64,000 nt of DNA from Ilumatobacteraceae bacterium. Lineage in GTDB: Bacteria > Actinomycetota > Acidimicrobiia > Acidimicrobiales > Ilumatobacteraceae. This document shows positions 27,749 to 39,940 of the stretch, piece after piece; the stretch's first letter is position 1, and each line of letters begins with the position of its first letter. The notes under the pieces were generated by a model. It saw nothing but the letters and a program-made list of their open reading frames with translations, did not search any database and was not told the origin of the DNA. Location of the stretch: the NCBI GenBank assembly GCA_022843125.1, contig JALHOG010000007.1, forward strand, positions 24,971-88,970, read 5' to 3'. The position numbers and the translations under genes are program-made.

Positions 27749-29317
27749 TCAGCCGGCGAGTTCGACCACGCTGAGGATGCCGGGCGCGGTACGCAGTTCG
27801 TCGAGCACCCGGGCGGCCACCTCGGTCGTGGTGGCGATCAGCATCACCGCCCGGTCCTGATCGGCGACGCGGCCCACGTCCATGTCGGCGATGTTGACGC
27901 CGGCAGCACCGAGCAGCGTGCCGACGGTGCCGATCACTCCGGGGCGATCGTCGTTGGTGATGACGAGCATGTGCTCGGAGGGCGGCACGTCGAACGTATG
28001 CCCGTCGATCTCGACGACTCGCTGCTCACGGCGGCTGCCGGTGAGGGTGCCCGAGATGCTGTGGTGATCGGTGCACCGGAGCGTGATGAGGTTGACGTAC
28101 TCGTCGGTGTCGGTCGAGTTGATCTCACGCATCGCGATCCCGGCGGCCTTCGCCATGCTCGGAGCGTTGACGTAGCTGACCGGGTCGTCGGTGAGCAGGC
28201 TGAAGAATCCCTTGAGGACCGCGAGTCCGAGGATCCGTGTGTCGTAGCGAGCGATGTCTCCCTGGCACACGAGCTCGAACGAGTCGGGTGAGCTGCGGTG
28301 CAGCGAGCCGTACAGACGTCCCAACCGCTCGGCGAGCGGCAGGAACGGCCGGAGGTTCTCGTGCGCCTCCGCTGCGTCGACGTTGACCGCCCACGGCACG
28401 AATTCGCCCGCGAGCGCCAACTGCACCATGTCGGCGATCGCATCGCCCGCCTTGTCCTGGGCCTCACGGGTCGATGCACCGAGGTGAGGGGTGACGACCA
28501 CCGAGGGCAGCTCGAACAGCGGCGACACCGTGGTGGGCTCGGTGTCGAACACGTCGAGCGCGGCGCCCGCGATGACGCCGTCGCGAATGCACTCAGCGAG
28601 GTCGGACTCGACGACGATGCCGCCGCGAGCGACGTTGATCACCCGGAGCGACGGCTTCGCCTTGAGCAGGAGGTCGCGGTTGATCAGGCCCGCGGTCTCC
28701 TTGGTCTTGGGCAGGTGGATCGTGAGGAAGTCGCACTGCTCGATCAGCTGGTCGAGCGGCAGGAGCTCGACCCCCATCTGGCGGCCACGGTCGGCCGAGA
28801 CGAACGGGTCGTACGCGACGAGCCGCATCTGGAACGCCTTGGCACGGTCGGCCACGAGCTTGCCGATCCGGCCGAGCCCGACGATGCCGAGCGTCTTGTC
28901 GGCGAGTTCGACGCCCTCCCACTTCGACCGCTCCCACCTCCCCGCGACCAGCGCGGCGTGTGCCTGCGGCACATTGCGTGCCTGCGACAGGAGCAGTGCC
29001 ATCGTGTGCTCGGCAGCCGAGATGATGTTCGATTGCGGCGCGTTGACGACCATCACGCCGCGAGCCGTTGCTGCTGCGACCTCGACGTTGTCGAGACCGA
29101 TGCCGGCGCGGCCGACGACCACGAGATCGGACCCGGCCTCGAGCACCTCGGCGGTGACCTGGGTGGCGGAGCGGATGATCAGCGCGTGGGCCCCGACGAT
29201 CGCGCCGAGCAGCTCGGCCGGTGACAGATCGAGCTGAACATCGACGGTGTGCCCCGCAGCCCGGAGACGATCGAGACCGCCGTCGGCGATCGGTTCGGTG
29301 ACCAGGATGCGCGCCAT
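27749..29317 (-). CDS. serA: D-3-phosphoglycerate dehydrogenase
   Basis: 522 residues, the long form with N-terminal substrate/NAD domains (NAD motif GLGRIGKLVADRAK near 150), an intervening ASB domain (about 320-450) and a C-terminal ACT domain (about 450-522, MLVITNDDRPGVIGTVG). It oxidises 3-phosphoglycerate to 3-phosphohydroxypyruvate in serine synthesis; the ACT domain is the serine-feedback site in this family. It stands alone, convergent with the cyclase and divergent from a GNAT-type gene. Confidence 0.96.
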   Translation of the reverse strand: MARILVTEPIADGGLDRLRAAGHTVDVQLDLSPAELLGAIVGAHALIIRSATQVTAEVLEAGSDLVVVGRAGIGLDNVEVAAATARGVMVVNAPQSNIISAAEHTMALLLSQARNVPQAHAALVAGRWERSKWEGVELADKTLGIVGLGRIGKLVADRAKAFQMRLVAYDPFVSADRGRQMGVELLPLDQLIEQCDFLTIHLPKTKETAGLINRDLLLKAKPSLRVINVARGGIVVESDLAECIRDGVIAGAALDVFDTEPTTVSPLFELPSVVVTPHLGASTREAQDKAGDAIADMVQLALAGEFVPWAVNVDAAEAHENLRPFLPLAERLGRLYGSLHRSSPDSFELVCQGDIARYDTRILGLAVLKGFFSLLTDDPVSYVNAPSMAKAAGIAMREINSTDTDEYVNLITLRCTDHHSISGTLTGSRREQRVVEIDGHTFDVPPSEHMLVITNDDRPGVIGTVGTLLGAAGVNIADMDVGRVADQDRAVMLIATTTEVAARVLDELRTAPGILSVVELAG

Positions 29318-29438
29318 AGGCGCTCATGCCTATCGGCCGCGAGACGCGACGGCAACGGGATGAACGACACGTCAACGACCGCGCGGTGCGGGCCAGCGCA
29401 CTCGGCAGCCACCGTGCCCACCAACTACCCTGCCGATC

Positions 29439-30149
29439 GTGGCCGAACCGACCTTCGAGATCCGGACCCTCGAGACGGCTGCCGACATGGCCTCGATCGT
29501 CACGATCCTCGGACAGGTGTGGGGCACTGTCACCCCGATCGTCAACGTCGAGTTGCTGCGGGCGATCGAGCACTCGGGCGGCTACGTGGCTGCCGTCAGC
29601 GAGTCAGGTCACCTCGTCGGGGCGTCGTTCGGCTTCCTCGGCCGCCACGCCGGCAAGGAGTGCCTGCACAGCCACGTCACCGGGATCCTGCCCGGCGTCC
29701 AGCACGGTGGTGTCGGCCGGGCGATGAAGAACCACCAGCGTGACTGGGCTGCGGCACGCGACATCCCGTGGATCACCTGGACCTTCGACCCGCTGGTTCG
29801 ACGCAACGCCTGGTTCAACATCGAGGTGCTGGGGGCCCACGTGGCCGAGTACCTCGTCGAGTTCTACGGTCCGATGACCGATTCGATCAACGCGCAGGAC
29901 GAGTCCGATCGGCTCCTCGTGGCCTGGCCCACGAGCGACGCCGTGCCGCGCCCGGCGCCGCCCGCCGGGAGCATCGAGATCGAGGTCGCCACGCCCGACG
30001 ACGTGGTCGTGTTGCGGCGCACCCAACCCGCCGAGGCGCTCGTCTGGCGCCGTCAGGTCCGCGCCGAGCTGGGCGATCGGCTGGCAGCGGGTGCGGTCGT
30101 CACCGGGTTCACCCGCGACGGTGCATACGTCCTGCACGCTGCCGCCTGA
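29439..30149 (+). CDS. GNAT-superfamily protein (COG3375-like)
   Basis: 236 residues. The first 150 resemble a predicted GNAT acetyltransferase group (GYVAAVSESGHLVGASFGF, HSHVTGILPGVQHGGVGRAMK as CoA loop, TWTFDPLVRRNAWFNI). The last 70 residues are a variable tail. The substrate is unknown. TACCCT (29426-29431) ends 7 nt before the GTG start, again a leaderless layout. Confidence 0.75.
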   Translation: MAEPTFEIRTLETAADMASIVTILGQVWGTVTPIVNVELLRAIEHSGGYVAAVSESGHLVGASFGFLGRHAGKECLHSHVTGILPGVQHGGVGRAMKNHQRDWAAARDIPWITWTFDPLVRRNAWFNIEVLGAHVAEYLVEFYGPMTDSINAQDESDRLLVAWPTSDAVPRPAPPAGSIEIEVATPDDVVVLRRTQPAEALVWRRQVRAELGDRLAAGAVVTGFTRDGAYVLHAAA

Positions 30150-30173
30150 GCGGTCGCCGGTACAGTCCTGCGC

Positions 30174-30581
30174 ATGTACGCGTTCTTGTCGGATGAGTGG
30201 ATGGATGCGGCACGCGAGATCCGCGCCCGCTACGAAGATCAGCTCCCCGAGATCACGGTCAGCGTCCGGGTCAACCAGGTCATCACCGACGTGCCGTTCG
30301 GCGAGGGCATGATCATGGCGTACATCGACACGAGCGCCGGCTCGATGGTGTTCGAGCTCGGTGAACTCGACGAGCCCGACGCGGTGATCGTGACCGACTA
30401 CCACACGGCGCGGGCGATGCTGGTCGAGCGCGACCCGGCCGTGCTGATGCAGTCGATGATGCAGGGCCGGGTCCAGCTCCAGGGCGACATGATGAAGCTC
30501 CTCGCAGCCATGCAGGCCCAGGCGGCACCCACCGAGCTCGCCGAGCAGGTGGCCACCGAGATCGCAGCCATCACCGCCTGA
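30174..30581 (+). CDS. SCP2 sterol-carrier-like domain protein
   Basis: 135-residue protein with a single SCP2-type fold: acidic N-terminal helix, beta-sheet with MIMAYIDTSAGS, and the typical GRVQLQGDMMKLLAAM helix. Such proteins bind lipids or acyl-CoA. TACAGT (30161-30166) ends 7 nt before the ATG. It is convergent with an SDR gene. Confidence 0.8.
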   Translation: MYAFLSDEWMDAAREIRARYEDQLPEITVSVRVNQVITDVPFGEGMIMAYIDTSAGSMVFELGELDEPDAVIVTDYHTARAMLVERDPAVLMQSMMQGRVQLQGDMMKLLAAMQAQAAPTELAEQVATEIAAITA

Positions 30582-30605
30582 GCAATCGGGCTCGGATGCG
30601 TCGCG

Positions 30606-31490
30606 TCAGACGCCTCGACTCTGGAACGTGGCCATCGCCCGCTCCAGATCGTCCAGCGGCCACCTGCTGGGGTACTCGATCGAGTCGCCGGCCAGCGACC
30701 AGGGCTCCAGTCGGCGCACGGTGCCGCCCTGCACATAGAACGTCTCCCCGTTGAACGGGCAGCCCGCACCGGCGAGGTACGCGACCACTGGCGACACGTT
30801 GGCCGGTGCCCACACGTCGAACCCTTCGGCCGGTGCCTGCATGATCTCCGGGAGGCCGGGCGAAGCGAGCGTGAGGCGCGTGCGCGCGCCCGGCACGACG
30901 CAGTTCGAGACGACGCCGTACCGAGCCAACTCCTTCGACGCGATCTGGCTGAGCGTCACGATCGCGGACTTGGCCGGGCCGTAGTTGATCTGCCCCGGGT
31001 TGGCGTAGATGCCGCTCGTCGAGCTGGTGTGCACGACATTGCGACGCCGTTCGACGCCGGCCTTGTACTGCGCTCGCCAGTGGACGGCGGCCCACTTGGT
31101 CGGGGCGAGATGGCCTTTGAGGTGCACCCGCACGACCTCGTCGAAGTCCTCCTCCGACATGTTGACCAGCGTGCTGTCGCGCAAGATGCCCGCGTTGTTG
31201 ACGAGAACGTCGAGATCCGAAAACGCTTCGAGGGCGAGTGCCACGAGCGCCTTCGCCCCGTCCCAGGTCGCAGCATCCACGGTGCTCGCGATCGCACGTC
31301 CACCCAGTGCACGGATCTCCGCAGCGACGTCATCGGCCGGCGTGGGGTCTCCACCCGAGCCGTCGTTGCCGACCCCGGGATCGTTGACGACGACCGCCGC
31401 CCCGGACGACGCCAACAGCATTGCGTGCTCCCGACCGAGACCCCGGCCAGCACCCGTGATCACGGCGACGCGCCCGTCCAGCTCGATCAT
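30606..31490 (-). CDS. short-chain dehydrogenase/reductase
   Basis: 294-residue SDR. The NAD(P) site TGAGRGLG is at about 11-18, the NNAG motif near 95, and the active-site set is Ser in HTSSTSGIY, Tyr and Lys in YGPAKSA. The long insertion after the nucleotide site (VNDPGVGNDGSGGDPTPADD) is typical of SDRs related to the dehydrogenase part of multifunctional beta-oxidation proteins, so a 3-hydroxyacyl-CoA substrate is plausible. The ATG is chosen over one six bases upstream because GGGAGG stands at the right distance for it. The adjacent SCP2 protein fits a lipid theme. Confidence 0.88.
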   Translation of the reverse strand: MIELDGRVAVITGAGRGLGREHAMLLASSGAAVVVNDPGVGNDGSGGDPTPADDVAAEIRALGGRAIASTVDAATWDGAKALVALALEAFSDLDVLVNNAGILRDSTLVNMSEEDFDEVVRVHLKGHLAPTKWAAVHWRAQYKAGVERRRNVVHTSSTSGIYANPGQINYGPAKSAIVTLSQIASKELARYGVVSNCVVPGARTRLTLASPGLPEIMQAPAEGFDVWAPANVSPVVAYLAGAGCPFNGETFYVQGGTVRRLEPWSLAGDSIEYPSRWPLDDLERAMATFQSRGV

Positions 31491-31596
31491 CTCCATCCTC
31501 CCGGTCGTCGCCGACCCCATCCGCTCGGGGGCACCGTAGCCAGCGCGCGGCCCGAGCGACGATTGTGGACGCTGCCGAACCTGCGACCGCAGAGGA

Positions 31597-33885
31597 TCAG
31601 GGCGACAGTGCGGTGATCTCGACGACGGCACCGCGCCGGTACGAGTTGCCGACGACCGGCTCGTTGCCGTCGATCCGCACCTGCTGCACGATCCCGAGGG
31701 AGTCACCGAACACGAGCACCGGCTCGAAGCCGGCCTCGCGCAGTACGATCGCCGCTGCCTCGAAGTTCGGTGCTGCCGAGATGTCGGGATACGCGACGAG
31801 ATCGGGGCCTCGCGACAGCGCAACCGCGACGGTGGTGCCACGCTCGACCTGCCCGCCCTCGGGGACGCTCTGGGCGACCACGGAGCCGAGCGCGATGTCG
31901 TCGCTGAACACCTGCTCGACCTCGACCAGCGTGAGCTGGATCGCCTCGAGCTCGGCCCGCACTTCGGCCAGCGGGCGGCCGATCAGGTTCGGCACGACCC
32001 GCGGCGCCGGGCCGAGCGACACCACCAGCTGCACCGGGGTCTCGGGCTCGACTTCGGCCCCGGCGACCAACGTCGCGTCACCCGGCACCGACCACGAGAT
32101 CACCGTTCTGGGCGGCACGACCTCATCGAACTGCTCAACGGTCTCGACCTGAAGCCGCAGCGCGATGAGGGTCGTCGAGGCCTCGCTCTCGAGCAGGCCG
32201 GTCGACTCGGGCAGCGCCCGGAGGAGAGGGCCCTCACTGACCACCATCAGGAACGGCTCACCCTCGGCCAGCTCGACACCGGCCGCAGGCGCGGTTCGGA
32301 CCACCTGCCCGATGATCGCCACCTCGTCGCTGCGCTCGGTCTGCACGTCGATCAGCCAGTCGTTGGCGGCGACCAGGTTGCGGGCTTCGGCTTCGGGGAC
32401 GCCGACCAGATCGGGCACCGGGTACGTGGGCCGCTGGAACAACTGCATCGCGAGCACGCCGAGGGCAGCGAGCGCAGCGATGACGAGCACGCCGAGCAAC
32501 AGCTTCCACGGGAAGCCCCGACGCCGGCGCGGGATCGACTCGGGCTCGGCGAGCACCGCCATCGGAGCGGTGGCGGCGGCGTCCATCACCAGATCGCCCG
32601 ATCCGGTCGGGCCGACCGGCCGCAGGCGATCGGCGGCGGCGTCGAGCGGGGTGATGACGAGGTCGTCGGTGACGGGCCCGACACCACTCGATCGGTCGGG
32701 ACTCGATTGGTCGAGCGCAGCCGCAGACTCGGGCTCGGCAACATCGGTCGACAGCCCGACCGGCAGCTCACGGGTGAGGTCGGCGGCGGCATCGAGCGAC
32801 TCGGCCCCGAGCGGTACCCCGGCGTCGAGACCGGCCTCGAGATCGGCGTCGAGGCCGGCTGAGCCGTCATCGCTGTCAGGTTCGTCGAGCGGGACCAGCA
32901 CCAGCGGCGCCCCGCCACCTGGACGGATCACGCCACCGGTCGGATCGTCGGGGCCGCGCAGTTGCTCGGCGGGTGTGTCGAACAGGCCGGTCGACAGCAG
33001 CGGGAGCGGTTCGGGGCGCGGGAGCTTCGACGCCACCTGCAGCAAACCCTTGCCGAATTCGGCAGCGGTCGAGCGTTCGTCGTGTTCGGGGCGGCCAGCC
33101 CGCTCGAGCACCGAAGCAAGCGGCCCGAGATCGGCCGACACCGGCATCAGCTTGCCCACGCGTGCCGACAGCGAAGCGACCGTGGAATCCGACTTGAAGG
33201 GCACCGCCCCGGTGACCGCCTCCTGCAACGTGAGGCAGAGCGCATACACGTCGGCGCGGCCGTCGACCTGCCCACCGAGACCCTGCTCGGGCGCTGCGTA
33301 CCAGGCCACGTGGGTCGGCACGGAATCGGGTCGCTCCCAGTTGGGGGCGCTGAGTAGGCGGGCGAGACCGAAGTCGATGATCCGCAGCCGGCGATCGTCG
33401 CCGAAGACGATCTTGGAGGGGTTGAGCTCGGCGTGCACGAAGCGACGACGGTGTGCGTGGTCGAGGGCGCGGCACACGTCGAGCCCGATCGCGAGCGCCT
33501 GCGACGGGCTGAGCCGCCGACCCCGATCGAACATGTCTCGCAGGCTGCCACCGGCGAGATGCTCGTTGACGACGTACGCCGTCGACGTGTCGGCGACTCG
33601 CGCCAGACCCCAGTCGTACACGGCAGCGATGTTGGGATGACTCAGCGAGGCCACCGCGCGCATCGTCTCGTCGAATCGGTTGCGGAACGACGGGGACGCA
33701 GCGAGCTTCGGCCGCACGAGCTTGAGCGTCACCGTGCGACCGTTCTCCTCGTCGGAGGCGTCGAAGATCGCCGTATTGGCGCCACTCGACACGAGTCGAA
33801 GTATCCGGAACCGATCGGCGAACAGGTCGCCGACCAGGTCGCCGGGATCGAACGTTCGACTGGGGGACGGTTCGCCGGTCTCCAC
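31597..33885 (-). CDS. membrane PASTA protein with degenerate kinase domain (pseudokinase)
   Basis: 762 residues built like PknB: cytoplasmic kinase-like domain (about 24-280), a disordered acidic linker, one membrane segment (460-483) and four extracellular PASTA domains (about 488-553, 554-626, 627-694, 695-762). The ATP lysine (Lys55 in VTLKLV), DFG (171-173) and APE (198-200) remain. However, the catalytic loop reads HAELNPSKI (151-159) in place of HRDLKPxNI, so the catalytic Asp, the Lys and the metal-binding Asn are all changed, and the glycine loop (SSGANTAIF) is poor. It is predicted to bind muropeptides or lipid II outside and a partner inside, without normal phosphotransfer. Confidence 0.85.
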   Translation of the reverse strand: METGEPSPSRTFDPGDLVGDLFADRFRILRLVSSGANTAIFDASDEENGRTVTLKLVRPKLAASPSFRNRFDETMRAVASLSHPNIAAVYDWGLARVADTSTAYVVNEHLAGGSLRDMFDRGRRLSPSQALAIGLDVCRALDHAHRRRFVHAELNPSKIVFGDDRRLRIIDFGLARLLSAPNWERPDSVPTHVAWYAAPEQGLGGQVDGRADVYALCLTLQEAVTGAVPFKSDSTVASLSARVGKLMPVSADLGPLASVLERAGRPEHDERSTAAEFGKGLLQVASKLPRPEPLPLLSTGLFDTPAEQLRGPDDPTGGVIRPGGGAPLVLVPLDEPDSDDGSAGLDADLEAGLDAGVPLGAESLDAAADLTRELPVGLSTDVAEPESAAALDQSSPDRSSGVGPVTDDLVITPLDAAADRLRPVGPTGSGDLVMDAAATAPMAVLAEPESIPRRRRGFPWKLLLGVLVIAALAALGVLAMQLFQRPTYPVPDLVGVPEAEARNLVAANDWLIDVQTERSDEVAIIGQVVRTAPAAGVELAEGEPFLMVVSEGPLLRALPESTGLLESEASTTLIALRLQVETVEQFDEVVPPRTVISWSVPGDATLVAGAEVEPETPVQLVVSLGPAPRVVPNLIGRPLAEVRAELEAIQLTLVEVEQVFSDDIALGSVVAQSVPEGGQVERGTTVAVALSRGPDLVAYPDISAAPNFEAAAIVLREAGFEPVLVFGDSLGIVQQVRIDGNEPVVGNSYRRGAVVEITALSP

Positions 33886-34027
33886 GATGCCCGCACGCTA
33901 TCGCCTGCCCTCGGAGCCAGGGGTGACAGCTCGGCACGTTCCGGGTGGGCCGAGGTCGCTCGGGAGACGCTCGGGAGACGCTCCGGAACCATCCGACTCC
34001 GGTGGGCGAACCGGCCCCCGGCCCGGC

Positions 34028-34630
34028 ATGATGGAGCCTGTGACCGAGGTCAGCGACACCAGCGAAAGCCGCGTCGGAGCGGTCGACGACATCGACGACA
34101 CCGACCCCGCAGCACCCGCAGAGCGTTCCGGCACCGAGGCCGCTCCCGGCCGGTGGCGCCGGCGGCGCCGGCTCGACAAGGGCTTGCTGCTCGCGAGCCT
34201 CGCCATCGCCCTCGGCATGGTGCTCGTCATCCGGGGCCTCGCCGTGGGCATCACCGGTGACGATCGCGTCGGACTCCCCGAGATGATCGAGTCCGTCGAA
34301 CCGGTGCCCGAGGCCGTCCAGGTGCTCGGACAGACGCGGGTCTTCGTCGATCTGGAATTCGGCTACACAGGGGTGCTCGTCATCGACGGGATCGAGATCG
34401 AGACCGTCAACATCCAGGACTTCGCCACACAGGTCAGCGGCCAGCAGGTGTCGTTGCCCCCCGTCACGATCTTCGAGGGCGGCAACAGCACCTTGACGTT
34501 CGTCCCGAACGACTCGGCTCCGATCGAGGAGTTCTCCACCGGGATCCACCGCGTCCAGCTGATCTACTGGGAGATCGACGTCGGCCGCGAACGTGCCCGC
34601 AGCTTCAGCTGGTTCTTCAACGCCGTCTGA
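34028..34630 (+). CDS. single-pass membrane protein of unknown function
   Basis: 200 residues: acidic cytoplasmic N-terminus, a basic patch (RWRRRRRLDKG) and one membrane segment (about 58-78), then an extracytoplasmic beta-rich domain of about 115 residues (YTGVLVIDGIEIETVNI ... IHRVQLIYWEIDVG). No family is recognised. It is divergent from the PASTA pseudokinase and ends 15 bp from the ligA stop. A GTG at 34040 is an alternative start. Confidence 0.7.
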   Translation: MMEPVTEVSDTSESRVGAVDDIDDTDPAAPAERSGTEAAPGRWRRRRRLDKGLLLASLAIALGMVLVIRGLAVGITGDDRVGLPEMIESVEPVPEAVQVLGQTRVFVDLEFGYTGVLVIDGIEIETVNIQDFATQVSGQQVSLPPVTIFEGGNSTLTFVPNDSAPIEEFSTGIHRVQLIYWEIDVGRERARSFSWFFNAV

Positions 34631-34645
34631 TCGACGCGGCGCGGG

Positions 34646-37856
<3,211 letters not shown>

Positions 37857-37977
37857 CCCGTCATCGTTGCACCCGGACGATGCGCTGAACGATTCTTCCG
37901 TGCGACGTGCGTGTTCCGTTTCGGTGCCGCCCGTACCGGGGCGCCGAACCGGGCGAGGCCCCGGCAGACTGTCGGCC

Positions 37978-38862
37978 GTGCCGTCGACGCCACTCGAACG
38001 CTGGCTCCCCTGGGCGCTCCGCCTCGCCTGGATCGGGGTGCTCTGGGCGGGAGGTGCTGCGGTCGACGGGGCCACCCGCGGCCGCTCCGACGCGATCGAC
38101 GCAGTGGCCACATACGGCAGTGGGGTGCTCTGGTTGGCCGGTGTGGCAGCGATGGCGGTACCAGCCGTGGTGACGCTCACGGCGGTCCGCTCGATCGTGC
38201 CGCTGTCGATCCCGGCTGCGGCGATGGCGTGGATCGCCGGAGCCGGCGTTGTCGACGGTGCGTCCTTCGTCGCCATCGCTGCCGTCGCCACGGCGATCGC
38301 ATGGTCCGCCGACACCGGTCGAGCGTTCGTCCAGGCCTCGGCGTACGGCGACGAGGATCGCTACCTGCTACGGCCGCCCCTCGCCTACGGCCTCGCCACG
38401 GTTACGACCTGGGCAGCGTGGGCGGCGAGTCTGCTCGCCGGTCCGCTGCTGCTCGCAGCTGAACGGTTCGTGGTGGGCGGGATCATCACCGTGATTGCCA
38501 TCGGCGGCACCGTGTGGACGTGGCCGCGTTGGCACAAGCTGTCGCGTCGCTGGTTCGTCCTCGTCCCGGTCGGCATCGTCATCCACGATCACGTCGTGCT
38601 CGCCGAGACCATGATGGTGCGCCGCCAGGAGCTCCGTACCCTGCGGCTGGCGCCGGCGGGCACCGACGCAGCCGACATGACCGGACCGGCCAGCGGGCAT
38701 GCGATCGAGGTCACGACACACGACCCGATCACTGCGATCTTTGCCGCGTCACCCAAGCAGCCGCGGGGAACGGTGATCCACCTGACCGGCTGTCTCGTGA
38801 GCCCGACCCGTCCGGGTCGCCTGCTCGCAGCGGCATCGCAGCGTCGCCTACCAGTCGGTTGA
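37978..38862 (+). CDS. multi-pass membrane protein of unknown function
   Basis: 294 residues with about six predicted membrane segments (WALRLAWIGVLWAGGAAV, VLWLAGVAAMAVPAVVTL, the IPAAAMAWIAGA region, LATVTTWAAWAASLLAG, VVGGIITVIAIGG, and WFVLVPVGIVI) and a soluble C-terminal part of about 80 residues starting VVLAETMMVRRQELRTL. No family is recognised with confidence. It is divergent from the MetE-like gene and convergent with mnmA. Confidence 0.7.
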   Translation: MPSTPLERWLPWALRLAWIGVLWAGGAAVDGATRGRSDAIDAVATYGSGVLWLAGVAAMAVPAVVTLTAVRSIVPLSIPAAAMAWIAGAGVVDGASFVAIAAVATAIAWSADTGRAFVQASAYGDEDRYLLRPPLAYGLATVTTWAAWAASLLAGPLLLAAERFVVGGIITVIAIGGTVWTWPRWHKLSRRWFVLVPVGIVIHDHVVLAETMMVRRQELRTLRLAPAGTDAADMTGPASGHAIEVTTHDPITAIFAASPKQPRGTVIHLTGCLVSPTRPGRLLAAASQRRLPVG

Positions 38863-38884
38863 CGAAGGCAGGGCCGGTCACGCC

Positions 38885-39940
38885 TCAGCGGCGGGCGACG
38901 CCCCCACCGAGTACCCGCCGATTGCTCGCGTCGTAGAACACCACGCTCTGGCCGGGAGCGATGCGCCGCTGGGCGACATCGAACCGGACGTGCGACACGC
39001 CCGCAACCGGTGATCCAGCGACGAGGTGGCCGGTCACCGTGGCGCCGTGGGCGCTCGCCTGGACCCTCACCTCACCATCAGCCGGGCCGTCGACCCAGGT
39101 GAGCTGCTCGACGTCGACGTGGTCGCGACGCAGGTCGTCGTCGGCACCGACGACCACGGTCGCCGCCACCGGGTCGATGTCGACCACGTACCGCTTCGGC
39201 CCGCCGCCCGGCAGGCCGATCCCGCGCCGCTGGCCGATCGTGACGGTCTCGATCGCATCGACCTCCCCGAGCACGGCGCCTGACGTGTCGACGACCTTCG
39301 CCCGACGGAATGGGATCCGGTCCCCGAGGAACGCCGTTCGGCCGCCGTCGGAGGTGATGAAGCACACGTCCTGGCTGTCGGGCTTGCTCGCGGTCCGCAG
39401 CCCGCGTTCGGCCGCCAACCGCCGCACCTCCGCCTTGTCGATGTGGCCCACCGGGAACAGGGTGCGAGCGAGCGCCGACTGGTCGAGCATGTGGACGACG
39501 TAGCTCTGGTCCTTCGCCGCATCGGCGCCGCGCTCGAGGGTGAAGCGACCGTCATCGCTGCGACCGATCCGGGCGTGATGACCGGTGGCGACCGCGTCGA
39601 AGCCGAGTTGGTCGGCACGTCCGAGGAGCCGATCGAACTTGAGGTGACGGTTGCACTCGATGCACGGATTGGGGGTGACTCCCAGCGCGTGGGCGTCGAC
39701 ATACGGCTGCACCACATGCGTGTCGAAGTCGTCGGCGAAGTTGAACACCAGATGGTCGATGTCGAGCTGCTGCGCGACGCGCCGCGCGTCATCGACGTCA
39801 CTGACACTGCAACAGCCCGTGTCGCTCTGGCCACCCCAGAGCTTCATCGTCACCCCGACCACGTCATGCCCCGCGTCGAGCAGCAGCGCTCCGGCGACCG
39901 ACGAGTCGACGCCGCCGCTCATCGCGAGCAGCACCTTCAT
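38885..39940 (-). CDS. mnmA: tRNA-specific 2-thiouridylase
   Basis: 351-residue MnmA/TrmU, which puts sulfur on U34 of Lys, Glu and Gln tRNAs. The PP-loop SGGVDSS is at the N-terminus, one catalytic Cys in NPCIECNRHLKF and the other in SQDVCFI. The ATG overlaps the stop of iscS by four bases, so enzyme and sulfur donor are co-translated. Confidence 0.97.
   Translation of the reverse strand: MKVLLAMSGGVDSSVAGALLLDAGHDVVGVTMKLWGGQSDTGCCSVSDVDDARRVAQQLDIDHLVFNFADDFDTHVVQPYVDAHALGVTPNPCIECNRHLKFDRLLGRADQLGFDAVATGHHARIGRSDDGRFTLERGADAAKDQSYVVHMLDQSALARTLFPVGHIDKAEVRRLAAERGLRTASKPDSQDVCFITSDGGRTAFLGDRIPFRRAKVVDTSGAVLGEVDAIETVTIGQRRGIGLPGGGPKRYVVDIDPVAATVVVGADDDLRRDHVDVEQLTWVDGPADGEVRVQASAHGATVTGHLVAGSPVAGVSHVRFDVAQRRIAPGQSVVFYDASNRRVLGGGVARR

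Noticed and set aside
29300-29350. GCCGATAG on the minus strand before serA as a second sigma-28 site
   Set aside because: No TAAA-like -35 stands 15 bp upstream and the last base differs. It is probably chance.
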